Shown here: positions 23,109 to 34,230 of the stretch, piece by piece
Position numbering within the stretch: the first letter of the stretch is position 1
Layout: each line of letters begins with the position of its first letter
Assembly (NCBI GenBank): GCA_021030905.1
Contig: JAGFMI010000006.1
Span: 1,488,001 to 1,552,000, forward strand
Direction: 5' to 3'
Length of the DNA: 64,000 bases
From: Pyrenula massariospora
Lineage: Eukaryota; Ascomycota; Eurotiomycetes; Pyrenulales; Pyrenulaceae
The notes under the pieces: model-generated
Database searches by the model: none
The model's input: the letters and a program-made list of their open reading frames with translations, nothing else
What the model was told of the DNA's origin: nothing
Made by a program: the position numbers and the translations under genes

Positions 23109-24473
23109 ATGGCGGGCTTGAAAGTATCCGGCTTGTCTCTCAAAGCACCAGAAATCGATTTGATCGTCATAGATAACACAAAAGATCTGCAGGACGAGCT
23201 CAAGGAGTCTTCTTGTCAAATCTGTTTCTTCGACTTTGCGATAGGCGACACCGTGCTGAAGTTGCCGTGCTGCAAAAAGCCTGTTGACCCCCTTTGCTTC
23301 CAACGATGGAAAGATGAAACGCCGCTCGTGAACAAGGGGAATCCTGATCTCGTCAACTGCGTCTACTGCCGCACCGCCATAGATACAAGTGGCCTATCTG
23401 AATGTTATGCGAGTAAAATTCGTGGTACGAGCGAGGAGCGGACGCCATATACCAAGCCAGACTGTCGCCACGAGGAAGCACCTACGGCAATCTTCGAAGC
23501 GCTCAGCAAGCTTGGAGAAAGAGTGCCGCTCTCCAACGAAATCATTGATAAATCTAATCGCATCGAATGGCCCACGATCACACCCGCGCGCCTTGAAAAG
23601 CTCCACGGACATTTTCTTGGCCTCTCTCGAAATCCCTCGGCGGTTCTCGACGAAAATCTCCTGGATCGGCGCACTTATCGGCCATTCAAGGCAGACTCAT
23701 CGAACATAGTCAATCTCATCGGTGAATCGGCTGAATATTCTGGATGTGCAGTATCAGATACGATCGTTTTCCGGATAGAGCAAATTACCGTCGCTGTAGA
23801 CGACGAACAATCCGGGGGCAACAAGCTCACACGCGGTACTCGGGAGATTGTGTACGTTTGTGCCCACCCGCAGCAAACATTTCAAGAGCTCACTACGAAA
23901 TGGATCAAGCTTCGATTTGGTTCGACAATTCGACAACGCCAATATACAGATCAGCATATCGACTCGGTAATCAGCAAACTGGATTTCTCCCTCTGTCTCC
24001 CTCTTTTCTTTGTTCAAAACGATGGAGAATTTTGCCGAGTCCCTCACACCGCAACGCTTGAGGATGTAGGCGTGACCGATGGTAGTCAACTGTACATTGC
24101 CGAAGAGGTTGCGGGCAAATTTCGCATGAATATTGAATGGCAAAAGATTTGGACTCAACTACTCGACATCGTCGGGAATAATCCAAGGGAACGGCAAATG
24201 CGAATATATTTGAAGGATAAAATGCTCCAAAAGATGGACGAGACTTTGATATTATACCAGCTCAAAATGGAGGCTATCGATAGTCTGGCAATGCTGCCTG
24301 GAATGACTATCGCTGTTTGCTTTCTTAAAGATGAATGCGCGAAACTGCTCTCGCGTCTACGGGATCTCGACGGCGGAGTCAATGACCTAGGTTTCTGTGT
24401 ACCGGAAGACCTAAGGGACAGAATTTTGGATGCGTTGGACATGCATGCTGCCGATCAAGTGCCTAGAGCTTAA
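23109..24473 (+). CDS. RING-like zinc-binding protein with possible ubiquitin-like region
   Basis: A single exon encodes 454 residues. A cysteine cluster lies at residues 36-87: CQIC, then LPCCKKPVDPLC, then CVYC. Spacing and the trailing QRW fit a RING-type domain, but the position usually held by His (HxxC before the W) is Asp (VDPLC). This could weaken the second zinc site or mark a variant using Cys54/Cys55. The middle is without recognised domain. Around residues 255-340 a stretch (IVYVCAHPQQTFQELTTKW... TATLEDVGVTDGSQLYI) has the shape of a beta-grasp ubiquitin-like fold, where a VxDGSxLY turn is typical. A ubiquitin-ligase-related role is an inference. No close family is recognised. 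Confidence 0.7.
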   Translation: MAGLKVSGLSLKAPEIDLIVIDNTKDLQDELKESSCQICFFDFAIGDTVLKLPCCKKPVDPLCFQRWKDETPLVNKGNPDLVNCVYCRTAIDTSGLSECYASKIRGTSEERTPYTKPDCRHEEAPTAIFEALSKLGERVPLSNEIIDKSNRIEWPTITPARLEKLHGHFLGLSRNPSAVLDENLLDRRTYRPFKADSSNIVNLIGESAEYSGCAVSDTIVFRIEQITVAVDDEQSGGNKLTRGTREIVYVCAHPQQTFQELTTKWIKLRFGSTIRQRQYTDQHIDSVISKLDFSLCLPLFFVQNDGEFCRVPHTATLEDVGVTDGSQLYIAEEVAGKFRMNIEWQKIWTQLLDIVGNNPRERQMRIYLKDKMLQKMDETLILYQLKMEAIDSLAMLPGMTIAVCFLKDECAKLLSRLRDLDGGVNDLGFCVPEDLRDRILDALDMHAADQVPRA

Positions 24474-25996
24474 CATAAAACAACAAAGCAAGAAAGGACC
24501 TACCTTTCCGACAGTCACGCCGATGACTTTCCGTAATTTGTACAGCTTTCTTTGATTTCCTCCTTGAGGACTCAGCGTTCAGTGCATTGATGACCACTGT
24601 CCGATTAGCAGCTCATGCATTCCAAGCGATGTCTAAGACTTATTTGGATCGTCCGACTCAATTTTCGGGCGAAGTGTGAATGACTTTTCTACCACATGCA
24701 TCGGTATTCAAACACAACTCTACCATGTGCATCCTGGAGCTGTGGCTGTTGAAGACGAAACACTCACCGCCAAGAGGAACATAGCTGGATGTCACACTAG
24801 GCGATTTGCTCGGTAGTCTTTGAGGCGGAACTTGCTTTTGGTATTGCGGTAACGAATTTGGTGGAGACTTTGAAGAAATTGAAGCTGTTACGATTTTTCT
24901 CCGCATCAAAGGCTCCGGGGAATGGTATTGGATCTATTATAGTCGGAGAATATTCGCGTGCTCGCCGCTGGTGATGATGATCCCGGATAGATGACTCTTT
25001 CATGGAATAAGATCTTTTGTCTCGACCAACAATATGAATTGTCGGTTGCATAGATAGAAATTGACCTTTACAATAAAAAGCCATAGAAGGAGCTTCACTC
25101 GCCCGTAGTGGTTGCGACATCCAATAGATACTTTAGCATTGGCCAAAGATCTTTGAAAGGCATGGGTTGCAGTGGCTAGAAATTAGGCCAGTAGAATATC
25201 ACTTCAGTTTCATCCACTTGATACTCTTGATCTGAATGCTCAAAGCTCGAGACTCCTCCCGTCCCTTAGCTCTTTCCCTTCGTCTCGCCTTAAGCCTCAG
25301 GTGATGGCAGACGTCATCACGAGAGAGGGAGCGTCATCTCCAAAAATATGGGTACGAGAATTTTCTAGCTGCTCAGGCCCTTTGGAATTAAGCCAGCCGA
25401 TAATGACCTTAATATTATCGGTCCCAGCGGACATTGGAAGCACAGACACCAACGTTTCCCGGGATGGCGATGGGATGGCGAAAGGCTGACGAAGCGCCTA
25501 ACCGAGGTGCTGCGCACAACTACGCCCAGATTCCGCAGTGCGCTGTAAAGTAAGGTGGTGACCCTCGGAAGCAGCAGATTTAAAAGAGGTTGAAAGGCAG
25601 ATGCGAAACGAAGTACGACGTGTTTACCGCATTGACCAATCGGAGTGGATATACTGTTCTGACCCCTAGACCTCGGCAATTTCTCAATGCAGCATTTGAT
25701 ATCATAGTTGAAGGCCCCCTTCATATGATGAAGAAACCTCAGATTCTGTGTTTTCCTAGCACTGCTCTAGAGAGAGAGACATATTTCATAACAGTCTACG
25801 GAGTCAAGCGGGTTCCCAAACTCGTGGATGCTGTTTTGGAAATCGGCACATCTTACACAGCCATCCAGCCGTACATGCAATAATGGAGAGGCAATTCTGA
25901 ATACACCAGTCCATAACTCTCCCTTTAGCTTGCTTCCGACTCGAACTAGTGTCTGTCCACGCCGCTGAAACACTATCTTCTTTTTGTCTGACAAAC
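24474..25996. other. Intergenic, 1.5 kb
   Basis: No confident gene. A minus-strand frame at 24797-25120 (107 codons, starting MSQPLRASEAPSMAFY) is the best candidate for an orphan protein, but it has no domain or conserved motif that I know. The region should hold the promoter of the thioesterase gene. Confidence 0.4.
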
Positions 25997-27121
25997 ATGG
26001 CTGCCCATCCTACCCTCATCAAACCTCCACCGCCGGACTCGTCTCACTCCCTCATCGAATCCGCCCTTGAACTCACAGCCCTTTCCGACATTGGCCCAGA
26101 CCTCTTCACTAATACACGTCCTCTTTGGCACCCTCCTGGAGCGCGCGGCATATTCGGTGGTGTCGCCATCGCGCAATGTCTATCAGCCGCGCAATGCACC
26201 CTCCCTGGAGGTTCCTCTTCGCCGTACCTCATTCACAGCATGCACTGCTATTTTGTCCTTGCTGGCAATTCTGAGATTCCAGTCATATATGAGGTGGAAC
26301 GTGTACGAGACGGAAAGAGCTTCATCACACGTACCGTCCAGGCACGGCAGAAGGGGAAATGCATCTTCACAACCACAATGAGCTTCATGCGAGAGGGTAG
26401 CGGAGGTGAGAGACTGGTCGAGCATCAAATTCCTAAGCCAGACGTACAGCCGCCACCTTCATCTTCGCCAGAGAAGGATCTCTTCAACAGCAATTCGCCT
26501 TTCGAAACCATCCGTGTCGGCGTCAGCAAACCTCCTGCCTCCTCATCGCCTGCAGATAAGAAACTTCACCAATGGATCCGTGCGCGGGGTCGCATCAGTG
26601 ATTCCCTTCAAAATATACCTCCTACGGAAACTTCATCTGCGTCGAAAGACAACCGCCAGGCGCATCTCTCAGCCTTGGCCTATATGACTGATAGCTACTT
26701 TATCGGCACGGTCGCCCGTGTCCACAACCTCGTCCGCTTCAGCTCCCGCTCTTCCATCTCCAAAACTCTCAACTCTCTGACCACTCCTGAAACTACCGCA
26801 GCCGACCGTGCTACCTTAGCGGCCTACCTCCAGTCCCTCGCCCGCCACGAAGAAGAAGAGAATGCATCCGCTGCGCGACAGCAGAAAGAGAAGGGCGACG
26901 AGATAGGCATGATGGTCAGCCTCGATCACACGATTTTCTTTCACAACCCGAGGAAGTTTCGGGCAGACGAGTGGCTTTTGACCGAGATGCAGAGTCCGTG
27001 GGCCGGTGGGGGGAGGGGAGTTGTGTTGCAGAGGATTTGGAGTAAAGATGGGGTGCTTGTAGCGACTTGTACGCAGGAGGGCGTTGTGAGGTTAAGGCAG
27101 GGGAGGGAGAGTAAGATGTGA
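25997..27121 (+). CDS. Acyl-CoA thioesterase II (TesB-like), probably peroxisomal
   Basis: A single exon from ATG 25997 encodes 374 residues with a double hot-dog fold. The first domain has the HPPGARGIFGGVAIAQCLSAA segment and IHSMHCYFVLAG, both TesB signatures. It continues with PVIYEVERVRDGKSFITRTV. The second domain carries SLDHTIFFH with the family's Asp, and WLLTEMQSPWAGGGRG. The enzyme hydrolyses acyl-CoA to free acid and CoA. The protein ends in Ser-Lys-Met, an accepted variant of the peroxisomal PTS1 tripeptide, pointing to peroxisomal beta-oxidation. Relative to yeast Tes1 there are Ser/Pro-rich insertions around residues 150-165. Start 25997 is preferred because its upstream frame lacks ATG. 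Coding-strand composition turns G-rich after about 26,990. Confidence 0.92.
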   Translation: MAAHPTLIKPPPPDSSHSLIESALELTALSDIGPDLFTNTRPLWHPPGARGIFGGVAIAQCLSAAQCTLPGGSSSPYLIHSMHCYFVLAGNSEIPVIYEVERVRDGKSFITRTVQARQKGKCIFTTTMSFMREGSGGERLVEHQIPKPDVQPPPSSSPEKDLFNSNSPFETIRVGVSKPPASSSPADKKLHQWIRARGRISDSLQNIPPTETSSASKDNRQAHLSALAYMTDSYFIGTVARVHNLVRFSSRSSISKTLNSLTTPETTAADRATLAAYLQSLARHEEEENASAARQQKEKGDEIGMMVSLDHTIFFHNPRKFRADEWLLTEMQSPWAGGGRGVVLQRIWSKDGVLVATCTQEGVVRLRQGRESKM

Positions 27122-28211
27122 ATTGCGTTTGGGTAAGAATGGCGTTGGTTACGAGTGTCAAATCCAAGATGGAAGACGAATGGTTGGCTACTAGATTTTG
27201 AAGAGTTAATATCTACGCCGTTAGATCATTGAGATATCCACGCCGTTAGATCTTTGAAGAATTTTTTCTGTCGATACGACTTGACTTGTTTAGAAGCAAT
27301 ATAAATCGATACCAATCCTTCCAAATCGTCCCTCATTGTAATAACAAGCTTAAGCTTATCCATCCTCTACCCGCAGAACGCCCCTCCCGATGTAAGATCT
27401 CAACAATTCAAACAAATCAACATCAAGAGCCAGGCAACCGCCTAAAATCTTCTCAAAGTCTGTTTATTGTCTTGGATATATCTCTGTACCACAATCACGT
27501 GTCCCCCTACCCCAGGAGAAGCGAAGCCGAAGCGTGACTTGCCCTTCCTTGCCTAACTGGTACTAGATGGGGAGGCAATCATCCCCAAAATAGCAATCGG
27601 CGATCGCAATTACATGACGTCTGTGGACCCCATGTTCCGTGTTTGCCTCTCTTCGGACAATTTCTACAGCTTCGAAAGGCTCCCTTTCGACCCAGATCTC
27701 CAAAGAAAGCGGACTCCTTATTGTTTAAGCCAGGTCGCACAAGATTTTGAGCGGGGAACGGGAATAGCATCGCCAACCCAACCCCGACGAACTATTGAGA
27801 GTGGAGTGGAGAGATATCGGAGATAAATAGGGCAAAACGGCCCCCATATACAGGCACCGATACGGACGGCGAAAGTCAGAGCTTACGATCCTTTTCTCGA
27901 ACGAACCCGAACACTCAATTACAATAAAACCACGACGGCACGCACAGCAATAGCACGGCTTTAATTGACCTCGAATTCTCAAAAATAAAATCCACCTACA
28001 ATTCAAACCGTCGCTTTCCACCCTCTGCCTCTCAATCACAGCACAGCACAGCACGAGCCGACCGGCAAACCCTCAAAACCCTCCGTTCTAATTCCACCGC
28101 TGCCTCCCTTTCATCCTCTACACAACATCACCAAAATCCTCCCGTGGCCTTCCCCAAACACCCGCCGCACACCACCCTCTACCTCCACCACTCGCTGACG
28201 CGAAAAATCCC
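27122..28211. other. Intergenic with a short direct repeat
   Basis: The likely 3' untranslated region of the thioesterase carries two imperfect copies of a 25-bp unit with core CGCCGTTAGATC (27211-27234 and 27236-27259). Further on, about 27,900-28,211 is C and A rich and leader-like for the next gene. No other gene is supported. Confidence 0.5.
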
Positions 28212-28778
28212 ATGGCGACCCTCCTCTTCACAGGCGGCTACCTAGCCTACAAGCAGCACAAAAAGCACAAGGCCCGCAAGCGCCTCGAGCGCACAAAACT
28301 CAACACCGCCCGCTTCGAGGACCTCGAGCGCTCCGCGCGGGAGGACCGGGGTGAAGGCCCCTTCACACACTCTTCTTCTGCTGATGACGATGTGAGGCGG
28401 CCTGGGAGGTTGGATCTCGGGGCTGGGCGACGGGGGGAGACGGAGGAGATTTTGTTTGGGAGGGTGGGGAGGGTTAGTTTGCAAGAGGATGGGGGGGAGC
28501 GGGGGGAGAGGGTTAGTGGGGAGGGGAGGGGGAGTCGGGGGAGTAGTTTGGAGAGAGGGGAGACGGGGGGAGGGGAGTCTAGTGGCAGTGGCAGCGGGAG
28601 CGGTAGTGGGTGGAAAGGGGATGATCCGATGGGGTGGGTGGATGAGGTGTTGAGGGAGAGGGAGAAGGAGTTGGCGTTGGACGGTGCTGGCGCGGGCGTG
28701 GGGAAGGACGAGGGGTTTGGGGCGCTGGATGCGAATGGGTTTGCGACGGGTGGGCAGATTGAGGGGGTTGTGCGGTAG
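28212..28778 (+). CDS. Small hypothetical protein, Gly/Arg/Glu-rich
   Basis: A single exon encodes 188 residues. A short hydrophobic N-terminus (MATLLFTGGYLAYK) precedes a strongly basic segment (QHKKHKARKRLERTK), suggesting a membrane anchor or targeting segment with a positive cytosolic side. The middle is low-complexity with Gly, Glu, Arg and a (SG)n run. Near the C-terminus is a more ordered block, DPMGWVDEVLREREKEL. I do not recognise a family. The codon bias and leader-like upstream sequence support a real gene. The coding strand is C-rich up to about 28,390 and then almost pure G/A to the stop. Confidence 0.6.
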   Translation: MATLLFTGGYLAYKQHKKHKARKRLERTKLNTARFEDLERSAREDRGEGPFTHSSSADDDVRRPGRLDLGAGRRGETEEILFGRVGRVSLQEDGGERGERVSGEGRGSRGSSLERGETGGGESSGSGSGSGSGWKGDDPMGWVDEVLREREKELALDGAGAGVGKDEGFGALDANGFATGGQIEGVVR

Positions 28779-29186
28779 CGGTCTGTTCTGTTCTGTTCTG
28801 TTTCTGTGGCTGTTTAAAATGCTGTTCGAGTGGAGAGAAGGGAAAGGGGGATGGAGTGGAGATTGGTGACGAAGAGGGATTCCGAGTACTGCACTGCACC
28901 TGGAAAAACGACGACGTGACGATCTATCAACTCAGGCGTTCTTAATGTGGGAGGGAAATCATATCACAACACCTATTCAAATTATTGGGATCACTGAAGC
29001 AGGAAAAGCCGAAGAAAAGGATACGTATGTTTTGTATATACCGACGTCGTGCCACAATCTAAATCTTTCACCAAAACCCCAAATAAAAATAGTCCACAGT
29101 ACATATTAAATATAACCGCCCCAAAACTCGCCGCGCTGACCCTGCGTGTCTATTCATCAATCATATCCACCCACCCGCCCTGGAGT
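28779..29186. other. Convergent 3' regions
   Basis: Short interval between the stop of the small plus-strand gene and the stop of the minus-strand cupredoxin gene. It contains a TTCTG tandem run at about 28,786-28,803 and no gene. Confidence 0.5.
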
Positions 29187-30642
29187 TTACCACCCCACCC
29201 TCGGCGCCCTCCCCTTAACCTTCGGCAGCGTCGCCTGCGCATTCTTTTGGAATTGATCAAACCGGCTTTGGTCAACGTTGATCGCAAACACCATCCCCTT
29301 CCCACAATGCCCGTTCGGCGACCCGTTCCCCTGCTTGCAGTAAAAATACCTAGCCCCATCGTCCGGGAACGTAAAGTCAAACGGCCTATCCACATCATCA
29401 CTCGCCACAGCGTGGTCAAAGTTCGTATCAATCGCGCCATCTTTGACCAGCTTGGTGCACGGCTTGTCGAAGCTGGATTCGGTGAGGGTGTGGTTCTTGG
29501 CGTTGAAGTCGAAATGTACGATGCTGCCGCGTTTGATGTTGGTGAGGAAGGGCGGGGAGAAGCGGAGGGTGGCGCCGTTGTCGAGGCCGACGTGGACGGT
29601 TTGGATGGCGTTTGAGGCGCTGGATGTTGTTGATGAGGGGGGGTTGGAGGAGGAGGTGCTGGAGGGTGCGGTGGAGGAGGTGGTGGATTGGGGGGCGGTG
29701 GCCTTGGCTTTGGCGATGAATTCGTCCATCTTGCCGGCGGTGTTGATGCCGAAGACCATGCCCTTGGCGCAGTGGTTTACTTGTCTGCAGTAGAACCAGA
29801 GGGGCTTGGTGTCGTCGGGGACGGTGAAGGGCACGTTGATGTTGTCGACGTCGTTGGGGTTGAATTGGTTGAAGCCGGTGTCGAATTTGCCATTCGATGT
29901 GCAGGGCGTGTTGAAATCAGACTGAGTGAGGGTGTGGTTGGCCTTGCGGAAGTTGAAAATGATCACGTCGTCTTTCTTGGCGCTGTCAATGCGGTCTGGG
30001 TTATAGACAAGCTGGCCACCGGCGCCGACGGTGACTTTGAAGGTTTGGTGAGATGAAGGGGCAGAGCTTGTGCTGGACATTGGAGGTGGAGGGGCGGGTG
30101 TGGAGGTTGGTGCACCGGTTTGAGATGAGTAGGAAGTTGACGTCTGGGAGTTCTGCACGATGATAATGATGATCACAATTTCGGCCGAGGCAAGAGGTTG
30201 GCCATTCCCGTAGACTGCCTTGGTCGCGGTGGCTGTGGGTGCACCAGAATATTGCCAGACGGTTGAGATGGGCATGACGGTCTGGTTCACATTAGCTTAG
30301 TCTCGATGATCAAATTTGTGCTGGGCATACCGTCGTCCATGTAGCTTTTCCAACTGTGATACTCGAGCCTCCATACGGGTTCGCGTAGGTTCCGGCGCTG
30401 GGAAGGTATGTCGAGGTCGTGGACATGCCATAGTCAACGCTAGTAACCACACCAGAGTTTGTTGCAACATTGGAGCTCATGGGCTGGTTTGAAGAACCAG
30501 CACCACCAGCAGTCACGGTCTGAGTGACTGTGACTGTGGCTCCTGAGCCTCCATTGTCTGTACACCAAACGCTCTGCCAGTGATCGGTAGCAGAAGCAAA
30601 TCCAGCGAGGGCGGCGAGGCCAGTGATTGCGGAGATCTTCAT
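29187..30642 (-). CDS. Extracellular Ser/Thr-rich protein with two cupredoxin domains
   Basis: Two exons, 30642-30331 and 30281-29187, give about 468 residues; the intron is in phase 0. A signal peptide (MKISAITGLAALAGFASA) starts the protein, followed by a Ser/Thr/Gly linker. Two plastocyanin-like domains follow, each with the layout HxxTQSDF..PC or HTLTESSFDKPC, then WFYCRQVNHCAKGMVFGI or YFYCKQGNGS..HCGKGMVFAI. The His, Cys, His and Met of each domain match blue-copper ligands, so each could bind one copper ion. A Ser/Thr/Pro linker separates the domains. Such proteins are common in ascomycete secretomes and cell walls; their function is mostly unknown. I see no clear GPI signal at the C-terminus (ends RAPRVGW). 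Confidence 0.88.
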
Positions 30643-32286
30643 CTTTAAAGCGTCTAAAACAGGTACTTGATATTAAGATAATAGGCGATAGCCGCAACGA
30701 TTGTGCAACAACGACAAGGAAATGAGACAAGGAAAAAAGAAAAGGAAATAAAAAGAAAAGATATGTAATTGATGTGATTGATTTATTCGATTGTGTATGT
30801 CCAGAAGGAATCGAGGCCAACCCCACGAGGCCATCATGACTTTATACATCTTCACGTCAATGTTTACTCGACAGCGGAGACGCTGGAATCAGCACTGCCA
30901 TGTGAGAGGCGTATAAGACGCTAACCGTGGACAATTAGCTCTGAGCGAGCTAGCTTAAGCCTGGGCTTGCTGACAGGCGACTTCAAAATATGGATAGCGG
31001 GCGAGATGGGCGGCCGCGTGGCCAGGATTCAACGACTGTAGTGCTGATGAATAGCAGCTCTGTGAAAATTCTCTAGATTCGGTAAAGAATGAGATGTCTA
31101 ACTTTGCATTGCATCTGTGAAACATCTGCCAAATCTCCAAAGTACACCAAAAACCCTCATTTGAAAGCCTCCTTGAAGCAGAAAAGCTTTCATCGTGGAT
31201 TCTTGACAGCCACGAGACCGCGTCACTAAGATGTTGGTGCCCCCAAAGATGAGGTATCAGAAGGATGCGGTGCGGCATGCGGCGAGGAGGACGTGGAGGG
31301 AGAAAGGTCGACCCGGAGAAGGAAGGCAGAGCGGGTGAAAAGCTTGGCGGCGGAAAGGCTGAGTCGAGCGGCTAAAATTGAAACACTCGCCAGCGATTGG
31401 TCGGCTAACTATATCCCATGCCTGTCTAAGCAAATCTCCGCCCCGACACGCATCCCTCCCGAAAATAGTGAGCCGCCAAATCAACCGCTGTCTCCCACTG
31501 CGGTAAGCCCAGCCTGGGTTCTGACCCACGCAGGTGGCACCGATCATTTTGGGGAGATCTCTGCTGTGCATCCTAGACGTTTACCTTTTTGGGCGATTGT
31601 GGAGGTGGTGGCTAGGCGTTCAATCAGCACTCTGCTAGTAGCTTGAATACCACAATCAGCTGACGTCTGCTGCCTGAAGCTAACATATTCGACCCAGGAA
31701 AGACACCTACCGGAAATGAAGAATTAAGCACGCTGATTTCTGACCTATGGACTTCTGCTAATTGTGAACGGCCATCTCATTCCCCAAGATTCGAATTGTC
31801 AGCGTTGACTCGTTCCTTTTGTGAATGTCCCAGCCTTGAAGAGCTAATCTTCACGAAAATGACAACGAACTTTGGCCACAATGGAGCTACTCGTTGACGT
31901 GAGCTGCCATGGCTGGGACATCGATGAGCGCTGAATGCCGGCCTGGCAATGATCCGCGAGGCTGGACATGGCCTTACACTGTGAGATTGTCGATACGCCG
32001 GCGTATCCCACGGTGCGCTTCCGGCACATCCTCTTCTCCAAAAGGTCGTGCGACATCGTTAATTTGATGATCGGTAAGCGTAGAAATCGCAGACGATGCT
32101 GGGTGTTAGAAGTCGTGGCGCATCTAATTCGGAGCTAACAATTAGATGCGCCACGACTTCTGAGACCTAATCTCGAGACGCCGTCCTGTACCTGCTATGT
32201 AAGGGCGGAGAGAACGCCACCGGTGCATTGGTCATCCCAACCTTTCCACGAGCAGCTTAGCACGTTAGCATAAGAGACAATGTACT
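30643..32286. other. Intergenic, 1.6 kb, with a hairpin element
   Basis: The first ~300 bases are the promoter side of the cupredoxin gene. Overlapping minus-strand frames at 30955-31278 and 31257-31571 have no domain. A perfect inverted repeat lies at 32108-32161 and is listed separately. Confidence 0.45.
32108..32161. repeat. Perfect 22-bp inverted repeat with 10-nt loop (MITE-like)
   Basis: Arms at 32108-32129 and 32140-32161 are exact reverse complements, separated by 10 nt. The outer 11 bases of each arm, AGAAGTCGTGG, recur at 34860, 35039 (one mismatch), 35099 and 63170. This suggests the terminal repeats of a very small non-autonomous element rather than a chance palindrome. No clear target-site duplication is visible. 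Confidence 0.7.
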
Positions 32287-34230
32287 TTATCCAGGTGGCT
32301 TGTCCCCTTTCTCTGGATCTTCCGTCGTTCCTAGATCTGCCTGGCTTTCTGCGTTGTCTGCTTTCTCCTTCATCTCTTTCAGATACTGGCAAAACCGACT
32401 TTTCGCCCGAATTTTTGGACCATATTTGATGAAGGCGAAAGGAATGATCGCCATAGCTAGGCTGAGGAATGCCAAGAGACTGCTTGCCCAATGTACGCCT
32501 AGATTCTTGTACATGGGTTCTGCTCCCAGTGGTAAAAGTGCACCAAATATACTGCGAGTTGTCGACGCTATTCCTTGTGCACTTGCAGAAAATGTTTCAT
32601 ATGCATCGCTTAGGTAGTTGATCATTGCCATGAAAATCACTTTCATAAATGTTAAAAAGGAGAAGTTTATTAAGACTAGAGTGACCGCTGCACTTACAGA
32701 GAAACCCGATCCCGAAGAAGACTCCAGAAAGCATAGGCACAATCCAGTGGACACTGGCGTCAGCCGACCATCCGAGCCAGAACAAAGCTAGCACGTAAAG
32801 AGGGCCCCCGACGGTCGCAAGTGGAAGTCGTCGATATTCTTCTAGAGAGGCCCAAGGCGCGTGCCGCTTCTGAGCCTTGGCAAGAAACGAGTCATACCAA
32901 AGGAAAATTACGGCACAAAGCGAGGCGCCAACACCAATTGGGAGAAAGGCTAGGCCAGAGACACCGGTAGGCATCTTGTAGATGCCTGAATGATGTGAGA
33001 ATAAGGACGGGACGCGAGACTGGAAATTGCTTACTATCAGGACCTTGGAATATGATTGGATAGGCCTGGAAGTAGAGGTAGAAGATCGCATATGCTAGGG
33101 CCAAATACAAGCACGTGAAAAGGACGATAGCTTCGTGAATTAGCATTCGAAAAGGGCGAGTCAGGACTACGGTGATCATGTGCGTTGGGCCTTTCTTCTC
33201 CAACTCGGACAAAGCATAAACATTTTCATTACCGCTTTTGGTTCGTAGTTTCCGGGCTTTCCGAGCAAGTAGAACAGGGAGATAGGTCTCTGGCATAATG
33301 GCCATAAGCGGCAAGGTGATTCCGGCCAGGATGAGCCCGAACCAAAATGTCCACCTCCAGTTCGCATTCTTTGCCAAAAATCCGGAGATCAGAGGTCCCA
33401 AGACAGGTCCAAAGGTGGTAGCCTGTAAGTGTCAGCAATTCTCGGCAATGCTTTATATATGCACTCTCAAGGCTTACAGCCATGAAGAAGGCCATTGCCC
33501 GCCCTCGCTTTCTTGGATCATTGTACACGTCTGCGTAGAGGCCTCCAACAACAGCAATAGGAGCCGATGCTGCCATGCCACATATCCATCGGAACACCAG
33601 AAAGGATGGCCAGTTGGGTGCCAACGCACATGCCATGGTAAAGACAGTATAGATAATGAACGTGCCCAAAAGAACAATGTAGCGACCAAAAGACTCACTT
33701 AGTGGGCCGCATAAGGTTGGCCCAATGGTGTAGCCAATCAAATACACAGAAATGGGTAAAACTAATTGTTCTTTATTCTTTACATGAAAATCCTCTGCGA
33801 TGAATTGGATGGCACCACTGGGTAACGACGAGCCAAGTGTGCTATTTATGACTGTCATAATTCCCGCAAATATGATGTAGATTTTCTTCCTCTAGATTAG
33901 AGTCAGCCATTGACATCCACGACGACCATCTCTTTTCGATTACCGAAGGCCAGTTGTTCGGGTGTTCTGGGTCGTCATTTTGAAAGGTGACGATTGTCCT
34001 CTGCGCAGGTCTAGTATCACGTTGAGTCTCTGGCTTCTCCGAGGGAAGTTTTGAAGCTTTTGCGGACAAAGTGAAGGTTTTTTGAGAAGTCGGATCTCTC
34101 ATAACTAAGCGGTATGGAAGGATTAGTGTTTGAGGAGCCCTCGAGGGCCAGAACATTCCTCACCTGCCTCATACTTCTTTTCACCTTGGCTGTCGGCTGG
34201 AGGTCTTTCGTCATAATGAGGGCTGGCCAT
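32287..34230 (-). CDS. Major facilitator superfamily transporter (DHA1, TPO/FLR-like)
   Basis: Six exons, 34230-34164, 34104-33944, 33891-33478, 33422-33035, 32985-32698 and 32639-32287, encode about 556 residues. A cytosolic N-terminus precedes the NPxNWPS-type motif (HPNNWPSRKKIYIIF) of the 12-helix drug:H+ antiporter group. TM1 has TVINSTLGSSLPSGA; the motif-A region reads GPLSESFGR; the central loop reads MPETYLPVLLARKARKLR. TM9-12 include LLIFMAMINYLSDAY. These are signatures of the polyamine/fluconazole-resistance branch of plasma-membrane exporters. Substrate is unknown and no biosynthetic genes lie alongside. The donor of intron 4 is uncertain: GTAAGC gives FQGPDSIYK, while an upstream GTCCTG gives FQGIYK; both keep frame. 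Confidence 0.9.
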
